A stretch of DNA of 64,000 nucleotides from Adineta steineri. Taxonomy: Eukaryota; Rotifera; Eurotatoria; Adinetida; Adinetidae. Below are positions 1 to 10,977 of this stretch, one piece after another. The stretch's first letter is position 1, and every line of letters begins with the position of its first letter. The translations under genes and the position numbers were made by a program. The notes under the pieces are model-generated. The model did not search any database. It saw only the letters and a list, made by a program, of their open reading frames with translations, and was not told where the DNA came from. The stretch covers positions 107,563 to 171,562 of the forward strand of contig CAJNOI010000167.1 in assembly GCA_905250115.1 (NCBI GenBank), written 5' to 3'.

Positions 1-199
1 GTTGTTGTTGTTGCAGTTGATGTAGTTGAGGTTGTTGTCGTAGTTGTGGTGGTTGATGTCGTAGCTGATGTAGTTGTTGTAGTTGAGATTGTTGTGGTTA
101 TTTCTGTAGTTGTTGTTGTCATCGTTGTCGTTGTTGTTATTATCGTGATTGTGGTTGTTTCTGTAGTTATTGTCGTTGTTATTGTTGACGTTATCGGTC
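1..199 (-). repeat. ACA-rich low-complexity tract coding for threonine
   Basis: On the plus strand this is a GTT/TTG-rich tract. On the minus strand one frame stays open throughout and reads almost only Thr with some Ser, Ile, Ala and Glu, as in a mucin-like O-glycosylated stalk. It is treated as the last visible exon of the gene above. Confidence 0.7.
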
Positions 200-1929
200 C
201 TATATGAATCAAGACGACTGAATTAGGTTTTCTTTAGAATTCATCACTCCTCTATCGATTAACAATATATCTGCCTTTAAATAGATTCATATACATTTTT
301 CGATCTCTCTTTTTTTTATAATATTTATTTATAATTATGTTTCTATTACAACAACTGAAACGAAACAGTTGACACACTACGAATTCAGTGCTAAAATCTT
401 TTCGAATCTTGTTTATTGACTCAAGTAATACCATTCTCTGAAAGTTTTCTAGTAAATTATATCCTTTACAAATAATAAAACTGATAAAATACCCCCAGGT
501 CAATCACGCCCGACCGGAATCCTAGCTAACGGATTCCGACCTTCGGATTCTACAGGATCCGTCAAAAATCCGACCGAATTCTGCTGGATTTTGCCGGATT
601 CCGATGAAATCCGGACCGGAATCCGTTAGTTAGGATTGTTTCTCCTGGGCCTATTCAGTGCCAAGTAACTACTTTATTTTTGTAAAATGGAATCTTTTCA
701 TTTATGGCTATATTATGTAAAGTTTACTTAGTAAAATAGGGTTCTTTATTGCATTTATTAATATCATCATTCAAGTATAGAAGCAAAGTCTAGAATCCAA
801 AACTCTAAAATTTTCTAATTTGGATTGCTTGAATTAAAGTGGAGCGTTACATTTGGATATCTTCTATTGCCCGTAAATCGATGGATACTCTCTCAATATT
901 CACGATAAAAACATTCACTATCGAATCTGGTACTGCTGTTTTGCTTACATAAAAATTTCAGATTCCTACATTTATTTTTCAATCTCATTCGAATCGAAAA
1001 CTATTCAAAATAATTTCTAGGTTCAATATAAAAGCGCCTACGCTACTAAAGAAATAATAACAGGATCAAACTACTCACCGATAACAACACCATTGAGATC
1101 ATTATCACTGTTATTATTCCCATTCGGATATGTCTGGACGTGACAAAGCTCTAAAAATAAGATGCTTCCATCGTCAGTCGTGAAATTGACATTGGTGACA
1201 GTGTTGAATTTTTCATGAATATCGGTAAATAATTTAATTTGACAGGTCAAATTTTGGCATGACAAACTTTGTGGATAATTCAATCCGATACCAAAGACAA
1301 TAGCGGGACCTGAACGATCTGTTCTATCACATTGAAGGCTATATGTAAAATTATAAGTAAATATGAGTAGCAGACATTAATTAAAAATAAAATTACTCGC
1401 GGCGGCGACGTCGACCTTTGGCACCAATTGCTGTTGCACTGCTGACGATGTTGACAATGATGGAACCTATGATAGCACCGATTGATTGTTGTAGCTAAAA
1501 TAAAATACATAATATCAGTTAACATCGAAAAATAAAAATTACGCAAGTGGCGGTTGCTACTCGATTGGTGATCGATTGCGTGGCGCGCTTTTTCCCTAAT
1601 CCAGGTGGCAACAAGTAAGAGGCGTCCAACGAAGTAAGTGAATCCCCTAAAAAAGACTAGATATGTGTATGATAATAACAATAAATAAACACTAACTAAT
1701 GGCTAGTAACGTGTCGATGCTGGAGGTGTTCTTGCTGTTGTTGATGTTAAAATCATTTCTTGATACATAGACTGGAATCAACGAAAGGACGATTGTGCCT
1801 GCGACAGCAAATAGTGCCAGAGCGAATAGACCAAGTATGGAAAATCTATATAATAAGTAAAAGATAACAAAGTTCGTCAGAGACATTCTAAACTCACGTT
1901 CGAGAACGTCTTAAGCTTAAATGAGCCAT
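1..1929 (-). CDS. Type II membrane protein with Thr-rich stalk, partial
   Basis: I do not recognise the family. Exons on the minus strand: 1898-1929, 1697-1845, 1543-1646, 1397-1494, 1079-1338, then a Thr-rich exon from 199 running off the window edge. The start gives MAHLSLRRSRTFSILG, followed by a strongly hydrophobic segment (about residues 12-35) that looks like a signal anchor. A second, weaker hydrophobic stretch ends in GRRRRR, a possible furin-type site. Exon 1079-1338 encodes a domain with four or five cysteines and several N-glycosylation sequons. It ends in phase 1 at a GTGAGT donor, and an acceptor (TCATATAG) at 200 opens the Thr-rich frame in the matching phase, so I join them. 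The 879-bp intron would hold the inverted repeat at 488-656. Less likely 3' ends are a short exon near 847-935 or one just below 1024. Exons 1-5 are fairly sure; the junction to the Thr-rich exon is inference. Confidence 0.5.
488..656. mobile_element. Short inverted-repeat element (MITE-like)
   Basis: The arms at 518-538 and 617-637 are reverse complements with one or two mismatches (AATCCTAGCTAACGGATTCCG on the left). The similarity continues outward with gaps to CCCAGG/CCTGGG. The centre is full of GGATTCC/CCGAC variants, so the whole element can fold. It has no coding capacity and lies inside the putative long intron of the membrane-protein gene. Confidence 0.6.
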
Positions 1930-4072
1930 AATTTTGATCCAGTTGGCACGGTTCTGTATTGATACGAACACAAATCTGAAATGAGTTTCTGTGTGAAAAT
2001 TGAGTAATGAAGGATAGCAATTTTGACATTTGCCTTTAGAAGTTTCTGGTTATAAGCGACATCCTAGCTATCAACTGTCATTCCCCGTTTTCGAATTGAA
2101 CAAACAGAGCTCTTCAACTATTCCAAGCCAATGGATAATATTAAAAAAGACACTAGAAAACGATGCCCAGTTGAAATTCACTAGAGTCCCAAAAAATTTA
2201 AAGAGGGCGCTTATTTTATAGCAAAACGATCTGTCTAAAGTAATAATTCCTCAAAAAAACAGTCAGTGTATATTATTAGTATAGTAGTTTAGCGGGTGTA
2301 GCTGTGTGTCTCCCTATTGGCATCATCTAACCACAAACTCACCTGTACCCAATCCACGAAATCACAGAGGGTACAGAATCTGAGTTAATACCCCATCAGG
2401 CTTAATACTAGAAAGAACGGAAAGACCACTTTTATTCAGAGCCCAGTCACGCAGGGTACAGTACCTAATTTAATACCCAATCGGGCTTAATACTAGATGG
2501 AACCGGGGAACAAGTTTCATTGAGGACTCAGTCTGCAAGGGTAGAATAGGGAGAGCAGTTCATTTGAATACCTAGTCTCATCGCAAATAGAAATCGACTG
2601 AATATTGAAGCAGACGACGCATTAGTTAAGCTGAGAGTGCTATATAATATCTCACGATAGAGACGGAGTTAGAGTAATAATCAGTTGTGATATATTTTGG
2701 GTGTCTTGTATAGGCTTTGTCTGTGAGTTTGTAGAATAGGGCGAAGATAAACTGGAAAATCTGAAAATCATGGTTTGCTTTTAATAGAGGTACAATTTAT
2801 TAGATACTGTCATGACATAAATCTGTTGATTTAGAAAAATCTCACTAGCTATACATATGATTATAGTAGTTCTAAATAAAGCAACAATTCTCAATATGAA
2901 TGATATCGTTTGAATAGTATAAACTTAATACAAAAGTATAGAAATAATTACCGTAAAATAATATTCAAACAAGAATAAAATTCGAAGCAGAATAATCGAA
3001 TATAAGTGTTTAAATTTAAATGGAAGCAAATAACTAAAAGAATATGTAAAGAGCATAGACTTTTATATTCTCCTTTTTCTACGCTTCAGTGATGCATAAA
3101 CGATTGTTTTCATTTTTGCTGCTTGTATTTTATCTCATTAAAAATAACAAGCAAGCAATTAAGCATATGTGATAATAAATATTTGTTTTTATTCATGTAT
3201 ATAACGCTAATTGTTTCTAATTACTGTAGGTAGGAAAAATAAATGTAAGTGATTGATGATTTCTCTTAGAGGAATAAAATATAATAGCATTTATCCTACA
3301 TAAATAAAATATACGTAGGTAGTCATATTCGATAGCTTGTAATTGGACGATGTTTTTTTTCTCATTTTATGTATAATTATTGTGTGTTATGATTATAAAA
3401 GTTGTCAAAAATATTCATTTGTTAACAAACAGAAACGAATATATTGAAAGTATTTTGTTATTAGTAGAAAGGAAGAGTTATTTGATATGATACTTTTAAG
3501 CTATATATTGTCGAGATTCAGAAAGTATTATATATAAGACACAGTATAATCGGTGAAATTTTTATCTTGATTTAGGACTGTGCCAGGTGAGCTATTTATT
3601 GAACTTTAGGAGAGAATATATAAGTCAGGAATTACTTATTTTCAGAAGAGTATGGACATGATGTTATAGTTAGTTTAAGATACCACTAGATAAATAATTA
3701 AAGTCTGAATATACTAGATTTATTAGACTTTTATACTGCTCTTAAGAGTATGGATGAACAAGAAAATTATCCGCACCTACACTCAAATTATTGAAAATAT
3801 TCTATTATTTCTAAATAAAAATAAAACAAGAAATAATAAATTTCTGCTTGTTTAATACAGTTGTGTCAAACATGAAAGTTGAATTGAACTATTCACTTAC
3901 ACCCTCTTTTTTTTCATGTGTGAAAAAAAAATCTTCCTACCACTACTGACATCTATTATGTAAATAATATATTTGCACGTTCTACCCAATAGATTCTTTG
4001 TTCTTCATTCATATTTGTATGTAATATTTTCTTTTCCTTTCATTTTACTTTCACCACAAAATAGTAAAAACC
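1930..4072. other. Intergenic spacer
   Basis: AT-rich spacer between the divergently transcribed membrane-protein gene and the coiled-coil pair. Apart from the degenerate tandem repeat at 2363-2600 I see no gene or structured element in it. A 63-codon open frame at 2030-2221 has no family features. Confidence 0.5.
2363..2600. repeat. Degenerate 85-bp tandem repeat, about 2.8 copies
   Basis: Units begin at 2363, 2448 and 2533, an exact 85-bp spacing. Shared blocks include AGGGTACAG, TTAATACCC, GGCTTAATACTAGA and a CAGT ending. The first two copies match closely; the third is decayed and truncated. No coding frame runs through it. Confidence 0.75.
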
Positions 4073-4627
4073 ATGTCTTCATCTTCAAAAAGTGAATCAA
4101 TTTCAACAATTCTTACTAAACCTAATAAAACATCCAATGATTTACAACAAATAATCAATCAATGGCATCATGATTTATTAAAAAATGAAGAATATCTTCT
4201 TGACTATGCTAAACAATTAAATGAAAAACAACAAGTACTCAATAAAACAACTGAATCATTTATTCAAACTCAAGATTTACTTACAAATCTCGAAGGCAAT
4301 CTACAACAATTTCAATTATCAATTCAAACTTTAACTAAATATAATGATGAACTCGAGATTGATATTGACAACTTAAATACAGAAAGTAAAAATTTACTAC
4401 CGACTATTCTATCAAATCCAAAAATTGAACAGGATCGTTCAATAACTTATGAACTTATGGAATCAGTTGATACTCATCTTACTGAACTTGATCAAACTAT
4501 GAAACAACTTAATCATATACTTAAAATAAATACAGATGAATCAATTATAAATACAACAGATGAATTAGAAACATGTTTTTATGATATTCATAATATTCAA
4601 GAGACTATTAAACAAATAAAAATATAA
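4073..4627 (+). CDS. Nup62/Nsp1 C-terminus-like coiled-coil protein (copy 1)
   Basis: Intronless frame of 184 residues. After a short Ser/Thr-rich leader, residues 25-60 read like the opening of the Nsp1/Nup62 C-terminal domain: INQWHHDLLKNEEYLLDYA, then QLNEKQQVLNKTTESFIQTQ. Heptad-like helices follow to residue 160. In Nup62 this domain forms the central-channel trimer with Nup54 and Nup58. The FG-repeat half of a normal Nup62 is absent. A second gene with the same layout begins 34 bp downstream on the same strand, so this looks like a tandem duplication. The assignment rests on the W...L...A...V pattern and coiled-coil periodicity, which other coiled-coil families can mimic, so confidence is moderate. 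Expression may be polycistronic with its neighbour. Confidence 0.5.
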   Translation: MSSSSKSESISTILTKPNKTSNDLQQIINQWHHDLLKNEEYLLDYAKQLNEKQQVLNKTTESFIQTQDLLTNLEGNLQQFQLSIQTLTKYNDELEIDIDNLNTESKNLLPTILSNPKIEQDRSITYELMESVDTHLTELDQTMKQLNHILKINTDESIINTTDELETCFYDIHNIQETIKQIKI

Positions 4628-4639
4628 ATAGCTTAATTT

Positions 4640-4661
4640 TTTCTTCTTCTATAAATTCTAG
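4640..4661 (+). promoter_or_regulatory. 3' splice acceptor abutting a start codon
   Basis: A pyrimidine-rich run followed by AAATTCTAG ends exactly where the ATG of coiled-coil copy 2 begins. With the upstream gene ending at 4627 there is hardly room for a cis intron, so a trans-splice acceptor inside a two-gene operon is the simplest reading. Confidence 0.45.
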
Positions 4662-5420
4662 ATGAGTTTTTTTCCTCAAGCACAATCAACAACAACAACT
4701 ACAACTCCATCAACAATTCCAATCACAAGTACAAGTACAATAACAACAACAACAACAAATAAACCAGTAACACGTACATATCGTGATTTTGAACGTTTAT
4801 TAACAAAATGGCAAACTGATTTTGATACAAAACATCGTTTATCCTATGAAAATCTTTCTCAATCAGTTCGACAACGTGATGTTGATTTATCAGCATATCG
4901 TGAAACATTACAATTAATTCAACGTGATATAAATCAAATGCAATTACAACAAAATCATTTACAAGATGAATTAAAATTATTAGATACACATGAAAAAGAA
5001 TTAGAATTAAATTTAAAAAGTTTAGAAAATGATATTTCACAATTACCACCATTACAACAAGACATCTATTCAATTCAACAACAAAATTTATATTTAAATC
5101 AAAATTTACCATTAACATTTAATGAACGTATGAAAAATTTTCAATTAATGGAACAATTAGATTCATTAGTTAAATGTTCAACAAAAGATTTACAAGAAAT
5201 TGTTGATAAAATGAATGAACAAGATGATGATAATGATCCTGATCAAGATTTAACAACAACAAATCAACAACTTGATACAACACTTGTTAATGAACAAAAT
5301 ATAAAACAATTAACAAAAACATTAGATTCATGTTTTAAAATGTTAACTTTTGTTGATACAAATGTGACAGATATTGAAAACAAAGTTACACAAACAACAC
5401 AACGTTTACTTAATTCATAA
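4662..5420 (+). CDS. Nup62/Nsp1 C-terminus-like coiled-coil protein (copy 2)
   Basis: Intronless frame of 252 residues. The leader, residues 1-35, is Thr/Ser-rich. The domain then opens with FERLLTKWQTDFDTKHRLSY and continues with long helices rich in Q, L, E and D, matching the Nsp1/Nup62 C-terminal pattern better than copy 1 does. There is an acidic linker at about residues 188-195 (DDDNDPDQD). FG repeats are absent. The ATG is preceded directly by TTCTTCTATAAATTCTAG, a typical 3' splice site. Only 34 bp separate it from the stop of copy 1, so the acceptor most likely receives a trans-spliced leader or belongs to a very short 5' UTR intron. Bdelloids are known to use spliced-leader trans-splicing. 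Nucleoporin identity is an inference from pattern. Confidence 0.55.
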   Translation: MSFFPQAQSTTTTTTPSTIPITSTSTITTTTTNKPVTRTYRDFERLLTKWQTDFDTKHRLSYENLSQSVRQRDVDLSAYRETLQLIQRDINQMQLQQNHLQDELKLLDTHEKELELNLKSLENDISQLPPLQQDIYSIQQQNLYLNQNLPLTFNERMKNFQLMEQLDSLVKCSTKDLQEIVDKMNEQDDDNDPDQDLTTTNQQLDTTLVNEQNIKQLTKTLDSCFKMLTFVDTNVTDIENKVTQTTQRLLNS

Positions 5421-5708
5421 ACTTAATTCTTTTTCTTTATTTCATGTTTAAATAAAATTCATGGTTTCATAATGATCTGTTATTTTTTCTTGTTTGTTTA
5501 CTAACATAATTATTATGTATTAAAAAATCGTTATTAATACCTTCTTCTTTAGATTGTTATGAATTGAGTATTATCTTCAGGAAAAAAATTATACTGTAAG
5601 TTATATCTGTAACCTAGATACTATCGAAACTGATCTCATTTTGATATGAAATAACCACATGAATAAATGTTTGTTTTTTTAATTGCTATGATATATATAT
5701 ATGAAATA

Positions 5709-8495
5709 ATGAGTCTAGTCTTCAGATATCTTGGTAGTGTACATAGAAATATGCAGTTTAGTCGAAGACTTTTTACACTTGCAAATCAATTTGATAACTA
5801 TGCAAAATTTCAACCTACACCGGTTACACTTAAAAGTCTTATTGATTTTGGTATGTTGAAGAAAATTAATTTAGAAGAAATGTCTCTTGACATTATTATT
5901 GTTGTTGTCTTTTTGTAGCCGTTGATGGTGATATGAAACATTCATACAAATTTTTACGTGTTGAATTACTTGTTCGATGGTCTCATATGCGTAAAGAAAT
6001 GGATTATATACCGGCTAGGTATGATAACAAAAAAATATATATATATATAAGAGTAAACAAATAAAACTTACATTTCATTCTTAGATTTCTTGAAATGCCA
6101 AGTTTGAAATTAGCAAATTCATTATATGATCAAAGTTTTTCAGAAGTTCTTGCATTTAAAGATGCTGAACCAGATGCAACAACACTCCGCAAGTATTTCA
6201 ATACTATTTAGTTTATAATAGGATGTATCTTCTTATTTTTCTATAGATTTACAGAAACATTAGTTGAAATTCGTCGACGACATGCAAATATTGTCCCGAC
6301 ACTAGCACGAGTTTATAACAGATTTCTTATTTTGATACTTAATAAATTTCATATTTTAGGCTTATATGGAACTTGAAAAAGCAGGTCCTATTGATTTAAT
6401 AGAAAAAAATCGTTTACAATATTTTTATGATCGATTCTTTATGAATCGTATTGGTATAAGAACATTAATTTATCAACACAGTTAATAAAAAAATCTTTGT
6501 TTTATTAATAAAATTTTTATTAAAATCATGTTTTTTTTCTAGCTCTTTTATTTGGTAATGAATTACCTCAACATTCACAACAAGCGGGTATTATCGATCC
6601 TTATTGTGATGTTGCAAGTATAGTTAGAGGTAAATTTTTATTCCAAACAATTGTATATGAGGTTATCGACTGATAATAATAATTTAAAGGTTGTTAAAAA
6701 TAGATGAATATGTTACATGTGAATAGACTGTAATCAAATATCATAAAGAAAAAGTACGACGTCTAAATACATTTTGCCTTCATCATACTTTATCTCTAAG
6801 TGTATATAAAACTGATTATTTTGTGAGTATTACTTCACCTGTCAAATAAAACAAAACAGATTTTTTTTATTAAAGTAAATGTGCCGGAAAGATTGTTTAT
6901 CTTTTAAATATTTATTAAAGAGAATTAAAAATTAAACGAATATTGTTGCTTAGTTTACTGAAAAAAAAGACCATTTCTATATTTACATACACATTGTTTG
7001 TTTATTAAATGTCATTTTGTAAAATAGTGAAGGTCACATAAACTAATCTTTAGATAAATTATTATTAAAATAAATAAATTGTTCTATACTAAAGTTTTAA
7101 TAACTAGTCATTTTAAAAGTAGAAGAAAAATTTTTAGTTGATTCTTTTTCTGATAACAAAATACCTGGAGCGAACAATTTTCGAATGTGTAAGTCGTATT
7201 CAACTATAAATGCAATCAGAAAGAAAAGAAAAAGAAAAGAACATCTTTTTTTTTTTCATTCTATTCTACGAAAAAATAACGATAAAAGACAGACAAGAAA
7301 AACAATATTTGCGCTGAGATCGATTACCAATCTATTTCATCTCCATACATTTTTCGCTTATATAGATGCTTATGCTACGGCAAAACAATTGTTCGAACGA
7401 GCTTCATATCCAGTCCCTACAATTGAAATTTCGTCTCACAATGGTAAAGCTATTCTATAAATATTAAATATAATAATAATACTTTTTTTTCTGTTTTATA
7501 TTCTAAGTACATGAAAACGAAAAGAATGATGTGACTTTTGTTTATATCCCAGCTCATCTTTATCATATTATCTTTGAATTACTAAAGGTATAGTTTTTGT
7601 TTTCTATTATAAATTTTAATTTTATTATATCGTAGAATTCTCTTCGTGCAACTGTCGAACGGTATGGTCTTGATGCGAAAGAATATCCACCTGTATGTGT
7701 TCGTATTGTTAAAGGTCACGAAGACTTAACAATACAAATAGCTGATAGGGGTGGTAAGTTTTCTCAGTTATAATTACATAAATAGAATAAATCTGACTCT
7801 ATTAATACTGAATGACAAAAATAATTTATAGGATTCAAGTATCAATGATTGTAGGAAAAGTATTATGTGATAAAGTGTACCAATTAAAAATCAAATAGGT
7901 CACGTGAAAATAGGATCACATATATATACTTCTGTCTCTCGAAAATATAATAAATATATTATATTGTCTGGCCCTCGATTTCAGGTGAAAGTACAATGAT
8001 ATGTAATCAATACTCGTGCTATGACGATAGCAACTAGATATTTTCAATATTCCATCAAAATAGAAATAACGTCTTTATATAGGTGGTGTTCCACGATCAA
8101 AATTATCTCAATTATTTCATTATATGTACTCAACTGCACCTAAACCAAACTCAGATTTTACTCTCGATTCAAAAGGAACACCTATTGCCGGTCTTGGTTA
8201 TGGTTTACCAATAGCTCGTCTTTATGCAAAATATTTTCAAGGAAACCTAGCTTTATCATCCGTTGAAGGTCTTGGTACTTGGGCATATATTTCGATTAAA
8301 GTAATTTGAATAATTTTTAACTTCATTTATAAATATTTTTCCTTTTTAGGCAGCAGCAGAGAATGCAAGGTAATTTATTTTATAAATCAATAATTACTAT
8401 TTTAAAATCTATCTTATAGTGAACTATTACCAATATTTAGTAAAATACGTTACTCATATACAACAAAAAAAGGATCTGATTGGACAAAGAAATGA
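5709..8495 (+). CDS. PDK: Pyruvate dehydrogenase kinase, copy A
   Basis: Mitochondrial kinase that phosphorylates the E1-alpha subunit of pyruvate dehydrogenase and shuts the complex down. Exons: 5709-5850, 5919-6018, 6085-6192, 6247-6310, 6360-6480, 6543-6629, 7366-7443, 7508-7587, 7636-7753, 8083-8300, 8350-8369, 8420-8495; 403 residues. Family signatures are in order: LIDFG near the N-terminus, [10 protein letters not shown] with the catalytic-region His, HTLLFGNE, the N-box [52 protein letters not shown], and the C-terminal SDW. The usual GTDA after the G-boxes reads GTWA here. The N-terminus is basic and hydrophobic, as expected for mitochondrial import. Intron 6 (736 bp) and intron 9 are unusually long, and exon 11 is only 20 bp. 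Copy B starts 135 bp downstream. Confidence 0.93.
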
Positions 8496-8630
8496 ACAAA
8501 TTTGTACTATTCTTTTTTTTTATTATCCATTTCCCCATATATAGAATATAACTTATTATCATCTTGATCTCATAATAAAATAATTTTTAGATATAAATGG
8601 AGAATGATTAATAGAATAAATAAATAAATA

Positions 8631-10722
8631 ATGTATTTTACTCGTTTTTTACGTACACATAAATCATTAGCACATATTGTTGATCATTATGCGAAATATG
8701 CACCAACTGGATTAACAATGAAAAGAATTGTTGAATTTGGTATAGAATTAATCTATCTATTTTTTGAATTTATTTTCTTTTTTTTGAATTAAATAGCACG
8801 TGAAGGTGATGCTAAACAATCATTTTTATTTCTTCGAAATGAATTACCAGTTCGACTTGCATCAATGATGAAAGAAATGGCGCATTTACCTCCACGTCTT
8901 CTTCAAATGCCAAGTTTTAAAACAGTTAATGGATGGTATGGAGCAAGTTTAACTGAACTACATTCATTTAAAGGTTTACAACCAACTGATGATACTGTTA
9001 AAAAGTAAAGAAAAAAAAATTCAAATGATTTATAATCATAATTTATATAGATTTACTGAAGTTTTACAAAATATACGAAGAAGACATACAACTGTTGTTG
9101 AAACATTGTCACAAGTAATATGAAAAATGTTTTTTGTTATTAAATAATATTTTAATTCTAGGGTTATATGGAGTTCTCCGATTTTGGACATGTACAAGAA
9201 TATGAAGAATCACAAATACAATATTTTCTTAATAGATTTTATTTATCTCGAATATCAATTCGCTTACTCATCTATCAACACAGTGAGGATTTTATTTATT
9301 TCCATTTAATTATTTTCATTTTTCTTTTATTAGCAATGTGTTTTGGTGAAGAAGTACCTATACATCCTTCGCATCTTGGTTTTGTTGATCCTACTTGTTA
9401 TGTAGAAGAAGTTATTAATAGTATTATCAAATAAATAATCTAATTAAACGAAAAAATGAATTTTTTTTCTTCTAGATGCATTCGAAAATGCTCAATTTTT
9501 ATGTGACAGTTATTATTTAAAATCTCCTACCTTAGATCTTCGGAGTATAAATGGTAATTTTGAATGTTTAGTTTTTTCTTAAAATAAAAATAAAACATCA
9601 TTTATTATTTATTTAGCAATTAATCCCGATGAACCCATTGCAATACCGTATGTTTCATCACATCTATATCATGTTATGTTTGAATTATTCAAAGTAAAAT
9701 TATTTATTTTATATTTTTATTGATAAAACTAATTTTATTTAGAATTCCATGCGCGCAACTGTAGAATATATCGAAAGTAAAAAGACAGATAGTACATTAC
9801 CAGCAATAAAAGTTTGTTAGAATTTTTGTTTTTGAAAATAATTTTATCTCGTCTATTTTAGGTTGATATTGTTAAAGCAAAAGAAGATTTAACTATTCGT
9901 ATAAGGTAAAAATATCTATGATTAAATAATTATCATATGTTTTGTTTTTTAGTGATCGTGGTGGTGGTATTCCTCGTTCAAAAGCTGATACAATTTTTAG
10001 ATATATGTATTCAACTGCACCAAGACCTGTGTCATTAAATGATGCTCAACATTCAGGTCCAATTCCATTAGCAGGCTTCGGTTATGGTCTTCCAATAGTA
10101 CGTTATATTTGTCAAAAGTCAAGTAAACCGCATGTCAATAGTTTAACTTTAACGTTGAAGATTATTCAAGTTCATAGTTTTGTAGTCCAACATTTTTTCT
10201 ACAAAATGATGTATTTTGAAGGATAGGTCGATGCTTTATTGAGCTTCACCAAGACAAAAGAAAGTCGGAGTCATTTTCGACTCCGATTTTTTCTATGTTT
10301 TATTTTGGTTTTTGAGACTTGCTAAGACGTCTGTCGATCCTTTAAAATACATCATTTTGTAGAGAAGATCTTGGACAACAAAGCTATGAACTTAAATAAT
10401 TTTTAACGCTACAGTTGAATTATTGACATGAGGTTTACTTGACTCCGCGCAGGTCTCTATTTTATCAATATTTAGAGTCGACTTTATGCACGATATTTTA
10501 ATGGTGATATGGAAATTCATTCCATTGATGGTTATGGCACTGATGCTTATGTTTATCTTCAAGTAAATACGAAGCAAAAAAAAATGTAAAGATTATCATA
10601 TTGTTTTTTATTTTTAGGCTGTTGAAGATCAAGCTAGTGAATGGTTACCAATATGTAATCGAGCTTCTCATGAATATTACAATTCAAGAAGATTACAACC
10701 AGATTGGACAAAAAAGAAATAA
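8631..10722 (+). CDS. PDK: Pyruvate dehydrogenase kinase, copy B
   Basis: Tandem paralogue of copy A. Exons: 8631-8739, 8797-9004, 9051-9114, 9162-9282, 9334-9420, 9476-9553, 9617-9693, 9743-9811, 9862-9905, 9953-10097, 10476-10562, 10618-10722; 397 residues. It carries [14 protein letters not shown], the N-box [62 protein letters not shown] and a terminal PDW. It is closer to canonical PDK than copy A at GTDA. Many intron positions and phases are shared with A, but B has an intron inside GLPI/SRLY that A lacks, and that intron holds a 328-bp inverted-repeat element. Reading straight through the donor at 10098 gives a false frame, which could make the gene look broken; with the intron removed it is intact. 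Confidence 0.93.
10117..10444. mobile_element. Palindromic MITE inside a PDK intron
   Basis: Left end AGTCAAGTAAACCGCATGTC and right end GACATGAGGTTTACTTGACT are reverse complements with one mismatch. The similarity continues inward for about 100 bp on each side, so most of the element is one imperfect palindrome. A second small hairpin (AGTCGGAGTC...GACTCCGA) sits in the middle. No transposase is encoded. It enlarges intron 10 of PDK copy B to 378 bp without touching the splice sites. Confidence 0.8.
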
Positions 10723-10977
10723 TACCTGTGATTTAGAATTATTTTTTTAAAAGTATTCTTTAGTAGTGAAAGATTTCTTAGTTTATTTTTTTTCTTTGAT
10801 TGATACATTTGTTTTGTGTAGATTTTTTTTGATTCAAAATGAAAAAGAGAATGAATAATACTCTTCTGTATATATTTTATTGTTAGTTTTGTTTTTTTTT
10901 AAATATACAAATTAATGAAATAATAAAAATAATCATGTTTATTTTTTATTATGAAAATAACATAGAAACATCAAAAA

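Noticed and set aside
10392-10577. Minus-strand open frame in PDK copy B
   Set aside because: It lies in the MITE and in antisense of a real PDK exon.
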